Shown: positions 1-8,820 of the stretch, piece by piece
Numbering within the stretch: the first letter of the stretch is position 1
How the letters are laid out: each line of letters starts with the position of its first letter
Origin: SAR86 cluster bacterium
Lineage (GTDB): Bacteria > Pseudomonadota > Gammaproteobacteria > Magnimaribacterales > D2472
Direction: 5' to 3'
Assembly: GCA_003331565.1 (NCBI GenBank)
Contig: QOPE01000005.1
Location: forward strand, 1-34,267
DNA length: 34,267 nt
Translations under genes and position numbers: made by a program
The notes under the pieces: model-generated
What the model saw: the letters and a program-made list of their open reading frames with translations, nothing else
Told to the model about the DNA's origin: nothing
The model's database searches: none

Positions 1-1080
<1,080 letters not shown>

Positions 1081-1099
1081 CACTCCACCCTAAAGTTTA

Positions 1100-1127
1100 T
1101 ATATGGACTAGGGTAAGGAGTTCAAGG
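1100..1127 (-). promoter_or_regulatory. Putative sigma32 (RpoH) heat-shock promoter for grpE-dnaK
   Basis: Reverse strand CCTTGAA (1127-1121), 13-nt spacer, TCCATATA (1107-1100); resembles the CTTGAAA-N13-17-CCCCATNT consensus and lies just upstream of grpE. Confidence 0.65.
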
Positions 1128-1139
1128 AATTTAAGTTAT

Positions 1140-1547
1140 CTATTTTTTTGGTTTAACGTAAAGAACCATCGAGTGATCAACGATTTCATAACCCATTTCA
1201 GAGGCAATTTTTTCTTGTTGCTTCTCAATGATTTCATCATGAAACTCAATAACATCTCCAGTTTCAAGACAAACCATGTGATCATGGTGATCATCCGGCG
1301 TAATTTCATAAACTGAATGGCCGCTCTCAAAGTTATGACGCGTTACAATACCAGCAGATTCGAATTGTGTTAACACTCTGTATACAGTGGCGAGCCCTAC
1401 ATCATCTCCATTAGTAATTAAGTTTTTATAGATATCCTCTGCGGATAAGTGGTTTTCAGCACTCCCTTCTAAAATCTCAAGAATTCTTATTCTAGGAAGG
1501 GTTGCTTTTAATCCAGCCTTTTTTAGTTCATTGTTTTCTTTGGTCAT
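1140..1547 (-). CDS. fur: Ferric uptake regulator Fur
   Basis: MTKENNELKKAGLKATLPRIRILEILE...GLATVYRVLTQFESAGIV...DDHHDHMVC: Fur winged helix and metal-site motif. ATG at 1547 preferred over in-frame TTG at 1556. Confidence 0.95.
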   Translation of the reverse strand: MTKENNELKKAGLKATLPRIRILEILEGSAENHLSAEDIYKNLITNGDDVGLATVYRVLTQFESAGIVTRHNFESGHSVYEITPDDHHDHMVCLETGDVIEFHDEIIEKQQEKIASEMGYEIVDHSMVLYVKPKK

Positions 1548-1593
1548 CAAACTCAAGTAAAATGATTCAACTCAAGTATAAACAAACAAAAAA

Positions 1594-1917
1594 ATGAAGC
1601 AATTTTCAAAGGTAATCTTAAGTTTGTATTTTGCTATTTTCATAGTTAACTGCTCCAATTTGAGTCCTTATAAAGTTCCAATATTGCAAGGCAATATTGT
1701 TGAGGCAGATGATATTGAAAGGCTAAAGCCTGGGCTCACAAAAGATCAAGTTAGATATTTACTAGGCACACCACTGGCAAACTCTCCACTAAACGCTAAG
1801 AGATGGGATTATTATTACTCGATAAAAATTGGAGATAGAAATTTTGGTGAAAAAAAACTCACTTTAATCTTTAATGAAAAAGGTGATCTCGATAGCTGGA
1901 ATCTTTCAGATTCATAG
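1594..1917 (+). CDS. bamE: Outer membrane protein assembly factor BamE (SmpA/OmlA lipoprotein)
   Basis: Lipobox-like IVNC, GNIVEADDIERLKPGLTKDQVRYLLGTPL...WDYYYSI motif; divergent from fur, a classic gammaproteobacterial arrangement. Confidence 0.93.
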   Translation: MKQFSKVILSLYFAIFIVNCSNLSPYKVPILQGNIVEADDIERLKPGLTKDQVRYLLGTPLANSPLNAKRWDYYYSIKIGDRNFGEKKLTLIFNEKGDLDSWNLSDS

Positions 1918-1925
1918 TAAGGTAT

Positions 1926-2210
1926 TTAGGAAGATCTTTTTTTTCTATTTTCTTTTGGATCTACTTTCAAAGGCCCATAGAATTCAACCCTTTCTCCCTC
2001 ATTCAATCGGTATTTATCCGGTTTCGGGAAGAACTTTCCATCCAATATCTCTCCATTTACACCTATCTTATAATCATGATTTTGTTGTTTTTTTATAAGA
2101 TGCCTAACTTCATTATGTTCTAACAAATCCTTAACAGTAGATCCCTCTGCAACTTCAAATTCCTTAAGGTGTGTTTTTGAATTATTTATGTAAGATAGAA
2201 AAATTTTCAT
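1926..2210 (-). CDS. RnfH/RatB family ubiquitin-like-fold protein
   Basis: 94 aa; GSTVKDLL...IGVNGEILDGKFFPKPDKYRLNEGERVEFYGPLKVDPKENRKKR matches the RnfH (UPF0125) family; adjacent to ratA. Confidence 0.88.
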   Translation of the reverse strand: MKIFLSYINNSKTHLKEFEVAEGSTVKDLLEHNEVRHLIKKQQNHDYKIGVNGEILDGKFFPKPDKYRLNEGERVEFYGPLKVDPKENRKKRSS

Positions 2211-2623
2211 GAAAGCCTTGCCAAAAATGCTGCAATAATCTTATCAGCTACGGAATTAATTCTTTTATCTGTTGCAATTAATCCTAAAACATAGTTTGTA
2301 TCGAACTCAGCTGTAAAATTGATTAAAGTTTTGTTGTTAGCTGATGTAACCCTCCAAAACGATCTAAAAGATTTAAACGGTCCAGAAACTTGGTCCATCT
2401 TTAAACCATCCTCAATTTCTTGATTCAACGATTCAAAGATATAATTTTTATTCAGAAAACTAAAAACTAACTTTCCTTGAGTTTTTGATTTAGAGATTTC
2501 CTTTTTTGTAGACGAAATACACCCTGGTATAAAAAGTGAGTAATTTTCATATGCAAAGATAAGATTTAAAACTTCACTACGAGAATGATTAACCACAACC
2601 TCTTTCACAATTTTTTTTGTCAA
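2207..2623 (-). CDS. ratA: RatA-family SRPBCC/COQ10-START domain protein
   Basis: KIVKEVVVNHSRSEVLNLIFAYENYSLFIPGC...GPFKSFRSFWRV...F..EF; TTG start at 2623 inferred (MTKKIVKEV...), since the longer ORF-track start reads through the upstream transporter gene in another frame. Confidence 0.85.
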   Translation of the reverse strand: MTKKIVKEVVVNHSRSEVLNLIFAYENYSLFIPGCISSTKKEISKSKTQGKLVFSFLNKNYIFESLNQEIEDGLKMDQVSGPFKSFRSFWRVTSANNKTLINFTAEFDTNYVLGLIATDKRINSVADKIIAAFLARLS

Positions 2624-3978
2624 CTTAAAAGATTCTGAAAAAAAGGAATTAATTGATTGATAAAAACAGCGGCCACCAGAACAGGTGAAACAAACTTTAT
2701 AAAAAACTTCCAAATATTAAATATTTTCTCTTGTCCTATTGAAAGTTCTTCAACAACAATTTTTGAACTGAGAAACCAGCCAGCAAAGATTGCTACAAAC
2801 ATACCCCCTAATGGCATTAAAAGCTGATTCGTAATAAAGTCCATCGAGCCTAAAAAATCAAATCCAGCTATGAAAGTTTTTTCAGACCAGAGGTTAAAGC
2901 TTAATAGACTTCCAATACCTAAAAACCATGCAATAAAACCAAGTGAAATCGCAGCTACTGGTCTTGAAACAATTTTTTCCTCATCAAAATAAGCAACACT
3001 CGGCTCCAACAAAGAAATTGAACTACTCAATGCAGCAATTGAAAGTAATATAAAAAATATGGGGCCTAATAAATTGCCAAATGGCATATCTGAAAAAGCT
3101 GACAACATACTTACAAATACAAGATTTGGTCCTGATGCCGCATCTAGTCCGTAAGCAAATATAATTGGAAATATTGCCAAACCTGCCATAACTGCAATTA
3201 GAGTATCTAATCCTGCTACGGTCATTGAAGTCTTAAATATATTTTCATCATCTGGCATATAAGATCCATAACACATGATTGATCCCATTCCCAAACTCAG
3301 ACTAAAAAAGGCTTGGCCCATTGCACTGAGAAAAGTAGCTGGTGTTACCTGAGAAAAGTCAGGTGCAAACATGAAACTCAAGCCTCGCATAAAGTCACCA
3401 TTAATCATGGCATTTAGAACCATAATAATAATTAGAATGAATAATACTGGCATCATGAAGTTAATTACTCTCTCAATACCTGAAATGACACCGTAAGCGA
3501 TAATGAAAATATTAAGACTAATAAAGACTGTGTGCCAAAAAAGTAAGTTGGCAGCAGATGCAGTAGCTTGAGAAAACTCTTCCACTGATGACATGGCTGA
3601 ATTAGCACCTGCTGAAATACCAATATAATTTAGGCAAATTCCTGCCAAAACACTATAAAAAGAGAGAATAAGAATGCCAGAGAGCAATCCTCCCCACCCA
3701 ACAATCTGCCACTTAGGGCTTACCCCTGATTCTATAGCTCCATTTTTCATAGCATTAACTGGACTTTTTCTGGCACGTCTTCCTATGATTATTTCTGCCA
3801 TCATGATGGGCAAACCAATCATGAGAATACAGCCAAGATAAATAAGAACAAATGCACCGCCTCCATTAGTACCTGCTTTATAAGGGAAGCCCCATATATT
3901 TCCAAGGCCAACTGCAGAGCCAGCAGCTGCTAAGATAAATGTCCATTTGCCGATCCAGGTAATTGTATTTTTATTCAT
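2620..3978 (-). CDS. Sodium-dependent transporter of the neurotransmitter:sodium symporter (NSS/SNF) family
   Basis: WIGKWTFILAAAGSAVGLGNIWGFPYKAGTNGGGAFVLIYL signature; ~11-12 hydrophobic segments. Confidence 0.95.
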   Translation of the reverse strand: MNKNTITWIGKWTFILAAAGSAVGLGNIWGFPYKAGTNGGGAFVLIYLGCILMIGLPIMMAEIIIGRRARKSPVNAMKNGAIESGVSPKWQIVGWGGLLSGILILSFYSVLAGICLNYIGISAGANSAMSSVEEFSQATASAANLLFWHTVFISLNIFIIAYGVISGIERVINFMMPVLFILIIIMVLNAMINGDFMRGLSFMFAPDFSQVTPATFLSAMGQAFFSLSLGMGSIMCYGSYMPDDENIFKTSMTVAGLDTLIAVMAGLAIFPIIFAYGLDAASGPNLVFVSMLSAFSDMPFGNLLGPIFFILLSIAALSSSISLLEPSVAYFDEEKIVSRPVAAISLGFIAWFLGIGSLLSFNLWSEKTFIAGFDFLGSMDFITNQLLMPLGGMFVAIFAGWFLSSKIVVEELSIGQEKIFNIWKFFIKFVSPVLVAAVFINQLIPFFQNLLS

Positions 3979-3980
3979 GT

Positions 3981-4421
3981 TTAATTTACGTAAGGATTAA
4001 ATAAGTAGGCGAGCTGAATTACACATAGTATTGTAATTATATAAGTTGCTAGTTTTCTAGTCTCAATATAGCTCAGTATGTTTTCATCTTCACCAATGAC
4101 TTTCAGCTCAAATCTTAATAAAAAATTTATCAAGATAATTTGAAAAATAATTGCCATGCCTTGATTGAATTCAAAAATCAAAATTCCTAGGAAGGCAAGC
4201 ATGGATATAACAATAGCTTCTAGATGAATATCTTTTTTGAGATTTTCTCTCCACCACAAACTTCCAGCAATAAAGCTTATTACTATTGATAGATATGCAT
4301 TAAATGATCTTAATAAAAATGAAGACAGTTCATGCTTCAAAATCCATGGAGCAATAGCCAAGAAAATAAAAAGTGACAAACCTAGATAAATATAAAAGTT
4401 TTTTTTCTTTATGTTTTCCAT
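3981..4421 (-). CDS. Small integral membrane protein, DUF3429-like
   Basis: 146 aa, 4-5 hydrophobic segments, SFIAGSLWW and FELKV patterns compatible with DUF3429. Confidence 0.65.
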   Translation of the reverse strand: MENIKKKNFYIYLGLSLFIFLAIAPWILKHELSSFLLRSFNAYLSIVISFIAGSLWWRENLKKDIHLEAIVISMLAFLGILIFEFNQGMAIIFQIILINFLLRFELKVIGEDENILSYIETRKLATYIITILCVIQLAYLFNPYVN

Positions 4422-4459
4422 TTATAAATTAACGAAGATAGGTAGTATTATTAACGGAT

Positions 4460-4921
4460 ATGACTAAACCTGATCATACAATTGTATTAAATAAAAATGC
4501 TCGAAGGAACTTTTCCTTGAATGAGACATTTCAAGCAGGTATTGCGCTTGAGGGTTGGGAAGTTAAAAGCCTGAGAATGGGAAAGGTTGATGCAAAAGAT
4601 ACTTATGTGACGCTGAAAGATGATGAGGCTTGGTTAATTGGCCTAAAAATTGATGCACCTGGATCTATTCAAGATCAAGTTGACATTACTCGATCAAGAA
4701 AACTGCTTCTGCATAAAAAAGAAATCTTTTCAATTGGTGATGCGGTGAGTAAGAAAGGGGAAACATGCGTGCTAACTAAGCTTTATTGGAAAAATAATAA
4801 AGTAAAGTGCGACATTGCTATTGGTAAGGGAAAGAAAAAGTTTGATCAAAGAGAAGACATCAAAAAAAGAGATTGGGAAAGGCAAAAAAGTAGAATCCTT
4901 AAAAATTCAAATAAATCATAA
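4460..4921 (+). CDS. smpB: SsrA-binding protein SmpB
   Basis: NKNARRNFSLNETFQAGIALEGWEVKSLR...RSRKLLLHKKEI...KKRDWERQKSRI. Confidence 0.98.
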   Translation: MTKPDHTIVLNKNARRNFSLNETFQAGIALEGWEVKSLRMGKVDAKDTYVTLKDDEAWLIGLKIDAPGSIQDQVDITRSRKLLLHKKEIFSIGDAVSKKGETCVLTKLYWKNNKVKCDIAIGKGKKKFDQREDIKKRDWERQKSRILKNSNKS

Positions 4922-4935
4922 AATTCATATATAAT
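4906..4935 (+). promoter_or_regulatory. Putative sigma70 promoter for ssrA, overlapping the smpB 3' end
   Basis: TTCAAA (4906-4911), 18-nt spacer, TATAAT (4930-4935), 12 nt before the mature tmRNA 5' end. Confidence 0.6.
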
Positions 4936-4947
4936 CTTGCACCCCAC

Positions 4948-5298
4948 GGGGGCGAATTGGGTTCGACGTTTTTATTGGATTCCAAAGCGCATGCCAAGAT
5001 CGTGATAACTCTTGTAAAACATATCACAAAAAATTTAGTTGCAGAAAACGACAACTACGCATTAGCCGCTTAATTGGCTAACCAGTACAATAATTGACTA
5101 TGGTTTGAAGTACTGGAAAATTACATAGTCTAGGGTTTTTTCGGTGCCTTAACGATTAAAATCTTAAATTCTATTTAGGCTAGTATTAAGCATCCTGCTT
5201 TTCGGATCATTAATATGAAATAAAAAGAAAAAGCTAAGCATGTAGAAGTTAGGTTGAAGGACTAACGGACGCGGGTTCAATTCCCGCCGCCTCCACCA
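4948..5298 (+). ncRNA. ssrA: tmRNA (SsrA), one-piece, with encoded CCA
   Basis: 5' GGGGGCGAATTGGGTTCGACG and 3' GGTTCAATTCCCGCCGCCTCCACCA form a 7-bp acceptor stem; tag frame GCA GAA AAC GAC AAC TAC GCA TTA GCC GCT TAA (5041-5073) = AENDNYALAA. Confidence 0.97.
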
Positions 5299-5352
5299 GC
5301 GTAAAATTACAAAGCATGTTAAAAAGCTAACGCAAATAACTACTTTAATTTC

Positions 5353-5381
5353 TAGACATAGTCACTTAAGATCATTAAAAT
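5353..5381 (+). promoter_or_regulatory. Putative sigma70 promoter for rpsT
   Basis: TAGACA (5353-5358), 17-nt spacer, TAAAAT (5376-5381). Confidence 0.5.
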
Positions 5382-5394
5382 ACCGTTTCATTTT

Positions 5395-5655
5395 ATGGCT
5401 AATACAAAACAATCATTAAAAAGAGCTCGTCAAAATGATGCTCGTTATAAGCTAAAGCATGCTCAAAGAGCACGCGCTAGAACTGCAGTAAAAGCTGTAA
5501 CGAACGCGATTAGTCAGAATGATAAAGAGCTTGCTACTAGCCTTCTTAAAGAAGCTGAAAAAGTGCTTGACGCAACTGCATCAAAGAAAGTCATTCATAA
5601 AAATGCTGCTGCAAGAACCAAGAGTAGGTTGGTTACAGCAGTTCAATCAATATAA
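5395..5655 (+). CDS. rpsT: 30S ribosomal protein S20
   Basis: MANTKQSLKRARQNDARYKLKHAQRARARTAVKAV...VIHKNAAARTKSRL. Confidence 0.98.
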   Translation: MANTKQSLKRARQNDARYKLKHAQRARARTAVKAVTNAISQNDKELATSLLKEAEKVLDATASKKVIHKNAAARTKSRLVTAVQSI

Positions 5656-5656
5656 A

Positions 5657-6661
5657 CTAATTTTTTTCGTTAAATAAAGAGTTGAACAACTCTTCGACGT
5701 TATTTTTGGTATATCCTGAAATAGTTAGTAAATCCTGATACTTAATATCAAGATTACTTAATTGAACCTTTAATGATTCAACTTCAGCACTTCCGTTTTC
5801 ATCTAATAGATCATTTTTATTAACTACAATCCATATTTTCTTTTCAATAAGCGCTTTATCAAACTCTAAAAGCTCCTTAGTAAGAATTTTAAATTGATCA
5901 AGCAATTCAATTTCAGGATTTTCGGGATCTAAAAAAATAATCAGATTTTTAGTTCTTGAGATATGCTTTAAAAATTTTATACCGAGACCTAAGCCAGTTG
6001 AGGCGCCTTCAATTAGACCAGGAATATCAGCAATCACATATGATTTATCAAAATACTTTATCGTCCCAAGATTTGGTTTAAGGGTAGTAAATGGGTAATC
6101 CCCTATTTTAGGTTTAGCTGCGGAAACAGAATTTAAGAAAGTAGATTTTCCTGCATTTGGAAATCCAACCAACCCTACATCTGCAAAAGATCGTAATTCT
6201 AATCTAATCGTAATTGAATCTCCCTCATATCCGGGAGTTATTTTTCTTGGTGCTTGATTGGTTGAACTTTTAAAACGAGCATTACCTAGACCGCCGTCAC
6301 CACCCTTTGCTATTAAATAATCTTTACTAGGTTCTGAGCAATCGTAAATAATTGTATTTGAGGATTCATCAATGATAACAGTGCCAAGAGGCACTAAAAG
6401 AACAAGGTCTTTACCATCTTGACCCGACCTATTTCTACCCGAACCAGATGTACCGTTATTTGCTGCAAAAACTTTTTTGTTTTGGTAGTCAATCAAGGTA
6501 TTCATGCCTTGATCTACTTTTATTATTACGCTGCCCCCTTTCCCGCCATCACCGCCATCAGGCCCACCTCGTGGAATATATTTTTCACGGCGAAAGCTGA
6601 GACAACCTGAACCTCCATTGCCGGCCCTGACTTCCAGCAGAGCCTCATCAATGAAGTTCAT
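5657..6661 (-). CDS. obgE: GTPase Obg/CgtA
   Basis: Glycine-rich OBG fold (GNGGSGCLSFRREKYIPRGGPDGGDGGKGGSV) plus GFPNAGKST and NKNDLL GTPase motifs. Confidence 0.98.
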   Translation of the reverse strand: MNFIDEALLEVRAGNGGSGCLSFRREKYIPRGGPDGGDGGKGGSVIIKVDQGMNTLIDYQNKKVFAANNGTSGSGRNRSGQDGKDLVLLVPLGTVIIDESSNTIIYDCSEPSKDYLIAKGGDGGLGNARFKSSTNQAPRKITPGYEGDSITIRLELRSFADVGLVGFPNAGKSTFLNSVSAAKPKIGDYPFTTLKPNLGTIKYFDKSYVIADIPGLIEGASTGLGLGIKFLKHISRTKNLIIFLDPENPEIELLDQFKILTKELLEFDKALIEKKIWIVVNKNDLLDENGSAEVESLKVQLSNLDIKYQDLLTISGYTKNNVEELFNSLFNEKN

Positions 6662-6663
6662 TT

Positions 6664-6921
6664 CTAATGAGGATTGACGTTAACAGTCTTTCTTTGTTTG
6701 GGACCTTTATAGGTAAAAGAAACTATGCCTTCAGAAGTAGCAAACAAAGTATGATCTTTACCAATACCAACATTTTCCCCTGGATGAGTGTTTGTACCTC
6801 TTTGCCTAATCAGGATCTCACCTGATTTTACAAATTGACCTCCAAAACGCTTTACTCCTAACCGCTTTGATTGAGAATCGCGACCATTTTTACTGGAACC
6901 ACCTGCTTTCTTATGTGCCAT
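6664..6921 (-). CDS. rpmA: 50S ribosomal protein L27
   Basis: [29 protein letters not shown]. Confidence 0.98.
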   Translation of the reverse strand: MAHKKAGGSSKNGRDSQSKRLGVKRFGGQFVKSGEILIRQRGTNTHPGENVGIGKDHTLFATSEGIVSFTYKGPKQRKTVNVNPH

Positions 6922-6923
6922 AG

Positions 6924-7238
6924 TTAACCTGCCTTAATCTCTTTGATTTGGATCTTAGTAAATTTGTGCCTGTAACCAATCTTTCTCATGCTGTGCTTTC
7001 TTCTTCTAAATCTTAGTATAGAAAGTTTTTCACCCTTAACGATATCCATGACCTCAGCAGTTACTGAGGCATTTTCTAGATAAGGTTGACCAATTTGAAC
7101 ATTGTCACCATCGGCAAGCAGCAAAACATTGTCAAAGGTTATCTTTGAACCTTTTTCTGCTTTTTGAAGGTCAATATCTAGAGTTTGATCAACTTCAACC
7201 TTATGCTGTTTTCCACTGAGTTCTACTACTGCATACAT
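6924..7238 (-). CDS. rplU: 50S ribosomal protein L21
   Basis: [18 protein letters not shown]...[21 protein letters not shown]. Confidence 0.98.
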   Translation of the reverse strand: MYAVVELSGKQHKVEVDQTLDIDLQKAEKGSKITFDNVLLLADGDNVQIGQPYLENASVTAEVMDIVKGEKLSILRFRRRKHSMRKIGYRHKFTKIQIKEIKAG

Positions 7239-7268
7239 TTTTTAAATACCTATAAGAGGTGGTCGCAA

Positions 7269-7297
7269 AATATACGCTTTTATGCTGAATTTATCAA
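7269..7297 (-). promoter_or_regulatory. Putative sigma70 promoter for rplU-rpmA-obgE
   Basis: Reverse strand TTGATA (7297-7292), 17-nt spacer, TATATT (7274-7269). Confidence 0.65.
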
Positions 7298-7327
7298 TAG
7301 TTATGTATAATTTGATGCCACCATTCT

Positions 7328-8299
7328 ATGAAACTTCTTCTGTCTAAAACTAGAGAAAAAGAGCTTAATAAAGTTAAGCAGATACTTGTTAAATCTGTTG
7401 CTGATGAGAAAAGCGTAGATAGCTTATATGATTATATTTTTAGTTCGGAGGGTAAAAAACTTAGAGCTCTGATTGCGCTTAGTAGTTCAAGCAATAAAAA
7501 CAAAAAAATCTCCACTAATAAGAGAGTTAAACTTGCATCGATCATTGAACTTCTTCATACAGCAACTCTAGTCCATGATGATGTTGTTGATGATGCTAAA
7601 TTAAGGAGAGGAATTAGAACTGTTAACAAGAAATGGTCAAACTCCCACAGTGTACTTATAGGAGATTATATCTATTCAAAAGCCTTTATGTTGATGGTCT
7701 CTCTCGATAATAATCTTGTATTAAAGGAACTGTCTTCTGCAACAAATGATATTTCAATGGGTGAGATATTACAGCTTGATTCATTCACAAAAAAAATCAT
7801 GCCTAGTCAAAAGTCTTTGTTAAGAATTGCTTATCTTAAGACAGGCAGGCTCTTCGAAGCCGCATCAGTCACAGGAGGTATTATTGGGGGTTATTCAAAA
7901 AAAAGTATTAGTTTACTTTCAGAGTATGGGCGTATTTTAGGAATAGTATTTCAGCTAAGGGATGATTTATTGGATTATCAGCTAGATAAAAATATTGGAA
8001 AGGAGCATTTAAAAGACTATCTTGAAGGAAAGTTTACTCTTCCTTATTTAGAGATTTTAGAAGATGCATCCATGGAAGATAAAAAAATACTTGAAAAGTA
8101 TTTTGGCAAGAAAAAAGTATCGAAAAAAACTTTTGAGCAACTGCATCACATTATTCAAAAAAATCCTTTAAAAAGAACATTAAGACTAATTGACAGGGAA
8201 ACAAAAAAAGCCATTGCTGCAGTAGAGGATTTAAGTTCTCATTCTTCAAAAAATGAATTGATGTTATTATTAAAATTTGCGAACGGACGTTCAAAATGA
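7328..8299 (+). CDS. ispB: Polyprenyl (octaprenyl-type) diphosphate synthase
   Basis: First Asp-rich motif LVHDDVVDDAKLRRG, second FQLRDDLLDY; divergent from rplU as is typical. Confidence 0.93.
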   Translation: MKLLLSKTREKELNKVKQILVKSVADEKSVDSLYDYIFSSEGKKLRALIALSSSSNKNKKISTNKRVKLASIIELLHTATLVHDDVVDDAKLRRGIRTVNKKWSNSHSVLIGDYIYSKAFMLMVSLDNNLVLKELSSATNDISMGEILQLDSFTKKIMPSQKSLLRIAYLKTGRLFEAASVTGGIIGGYSKKSISLLSEYGRILGIVFQLRDDLLDYQLDKNIGKEHLKDYLEGKFTLPYLEILEDASMEDKKILEKYFGKKKVSKKTFEQLHHIIQKNPLKRTLRLIDRETKKAIAAVEDLSSHSSKNELMLLLKFANGRSK

Positions 8300-8817
8300 C
8301 ATTTACTCCCCAAAATCAGTATTCCAAGAAAGATCTCATCGCATGTGGTGATGGTGAATTGTTTGGAATTGGAAAAGGAAGGCTTCCCACAGATCAAATG
8401 CTTATGTTTGATGAAATCGAAAGTATATTTGATAGTGGCGGTGTTTATGAAAATGGTTACATAAAGGCAAACTTGAATATAAATCCTGAATTATGGTTTT
8501 TTGACTGCCACTTTAAAGAAGATCCGGTTATGCCTGGATGTCTTGGCTTAGATGCCATGTGGCAATTGGTGGGTTTTTATTTATGCTGGCTAAAGTTACC
8601 TGGCTATGGAAGGGCTTTAGGTGTTGATAAAGTTAAATTTTTTGGTCAAGTAACTCCGAAGGCAAAGTTGGTTGAGTACAAAATTGACATGAAAAGAGTT
8701 GTCAATCGAGGAGCGGTTGTTGGTTTTGGTGATGGCGATATGTTTGTCGATGGGAAGCATGTTTACAGCGCAAAAGGTTTAAGAGTTGGTTTATTTAAAG
8801 ATACAAGTGAATTTTAG
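8296..8817 (+). CDS. fabA: 3-hydroxydecanoyl-ACP dehydratase/isomerase FabA
   Basis: LPTDQMLMFDEIESI...WFFDCHFKEDPVMPGCLGLDAMWQLVGFYL; ATGA overlap with ispB. Confidence 0.97.
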   Translation: MTFTPQNQYSKKDLIACGDGELFGIGKGRLPTDQMLMFDEIESIFDSGGVYENGYIKANLNINPELWFFDCHFKEDPVMPGCLGLDAMWQLVGFYLCWLKLPGYGRALGVDKVKFFGQVTPKAKLVEYKIDMKRVVNRGAVVGFGDGDMFVDGKHVYSAKGLRVGLFKDTSEF

Positions 8818-8820
8818 AAC

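Noticed and set aside
1548-1593. Fur box in the fur/bamE promoter region
   Set aside because: No credible match to the GATAATGATAATCATTATC consensus; only the 10-bp repeat was kept as a finding.
2207-2623. RatA-RatB as a toxin-antitoxin defence system
   Set aside because: The RatA family is widely conserved with COQ10-like lipid-binding fold in gammaproteobacteria; conserved housekeeping synteny argues against a mobile TA module.
5299-5360. Possible intrinsic terminator after tmRNA (GCATGTTA-AAAAGC-TAACGC)
   Set aside because: Short, bulged stem with no following U-run; not convincing as a terminator.
7283-7311. ispB promoter with TATAAT at 7306-7311
   Set aside because: Good -10 but the 17-nt-spaced -35 (TGCTGA) is poor, so not listed as a feature.
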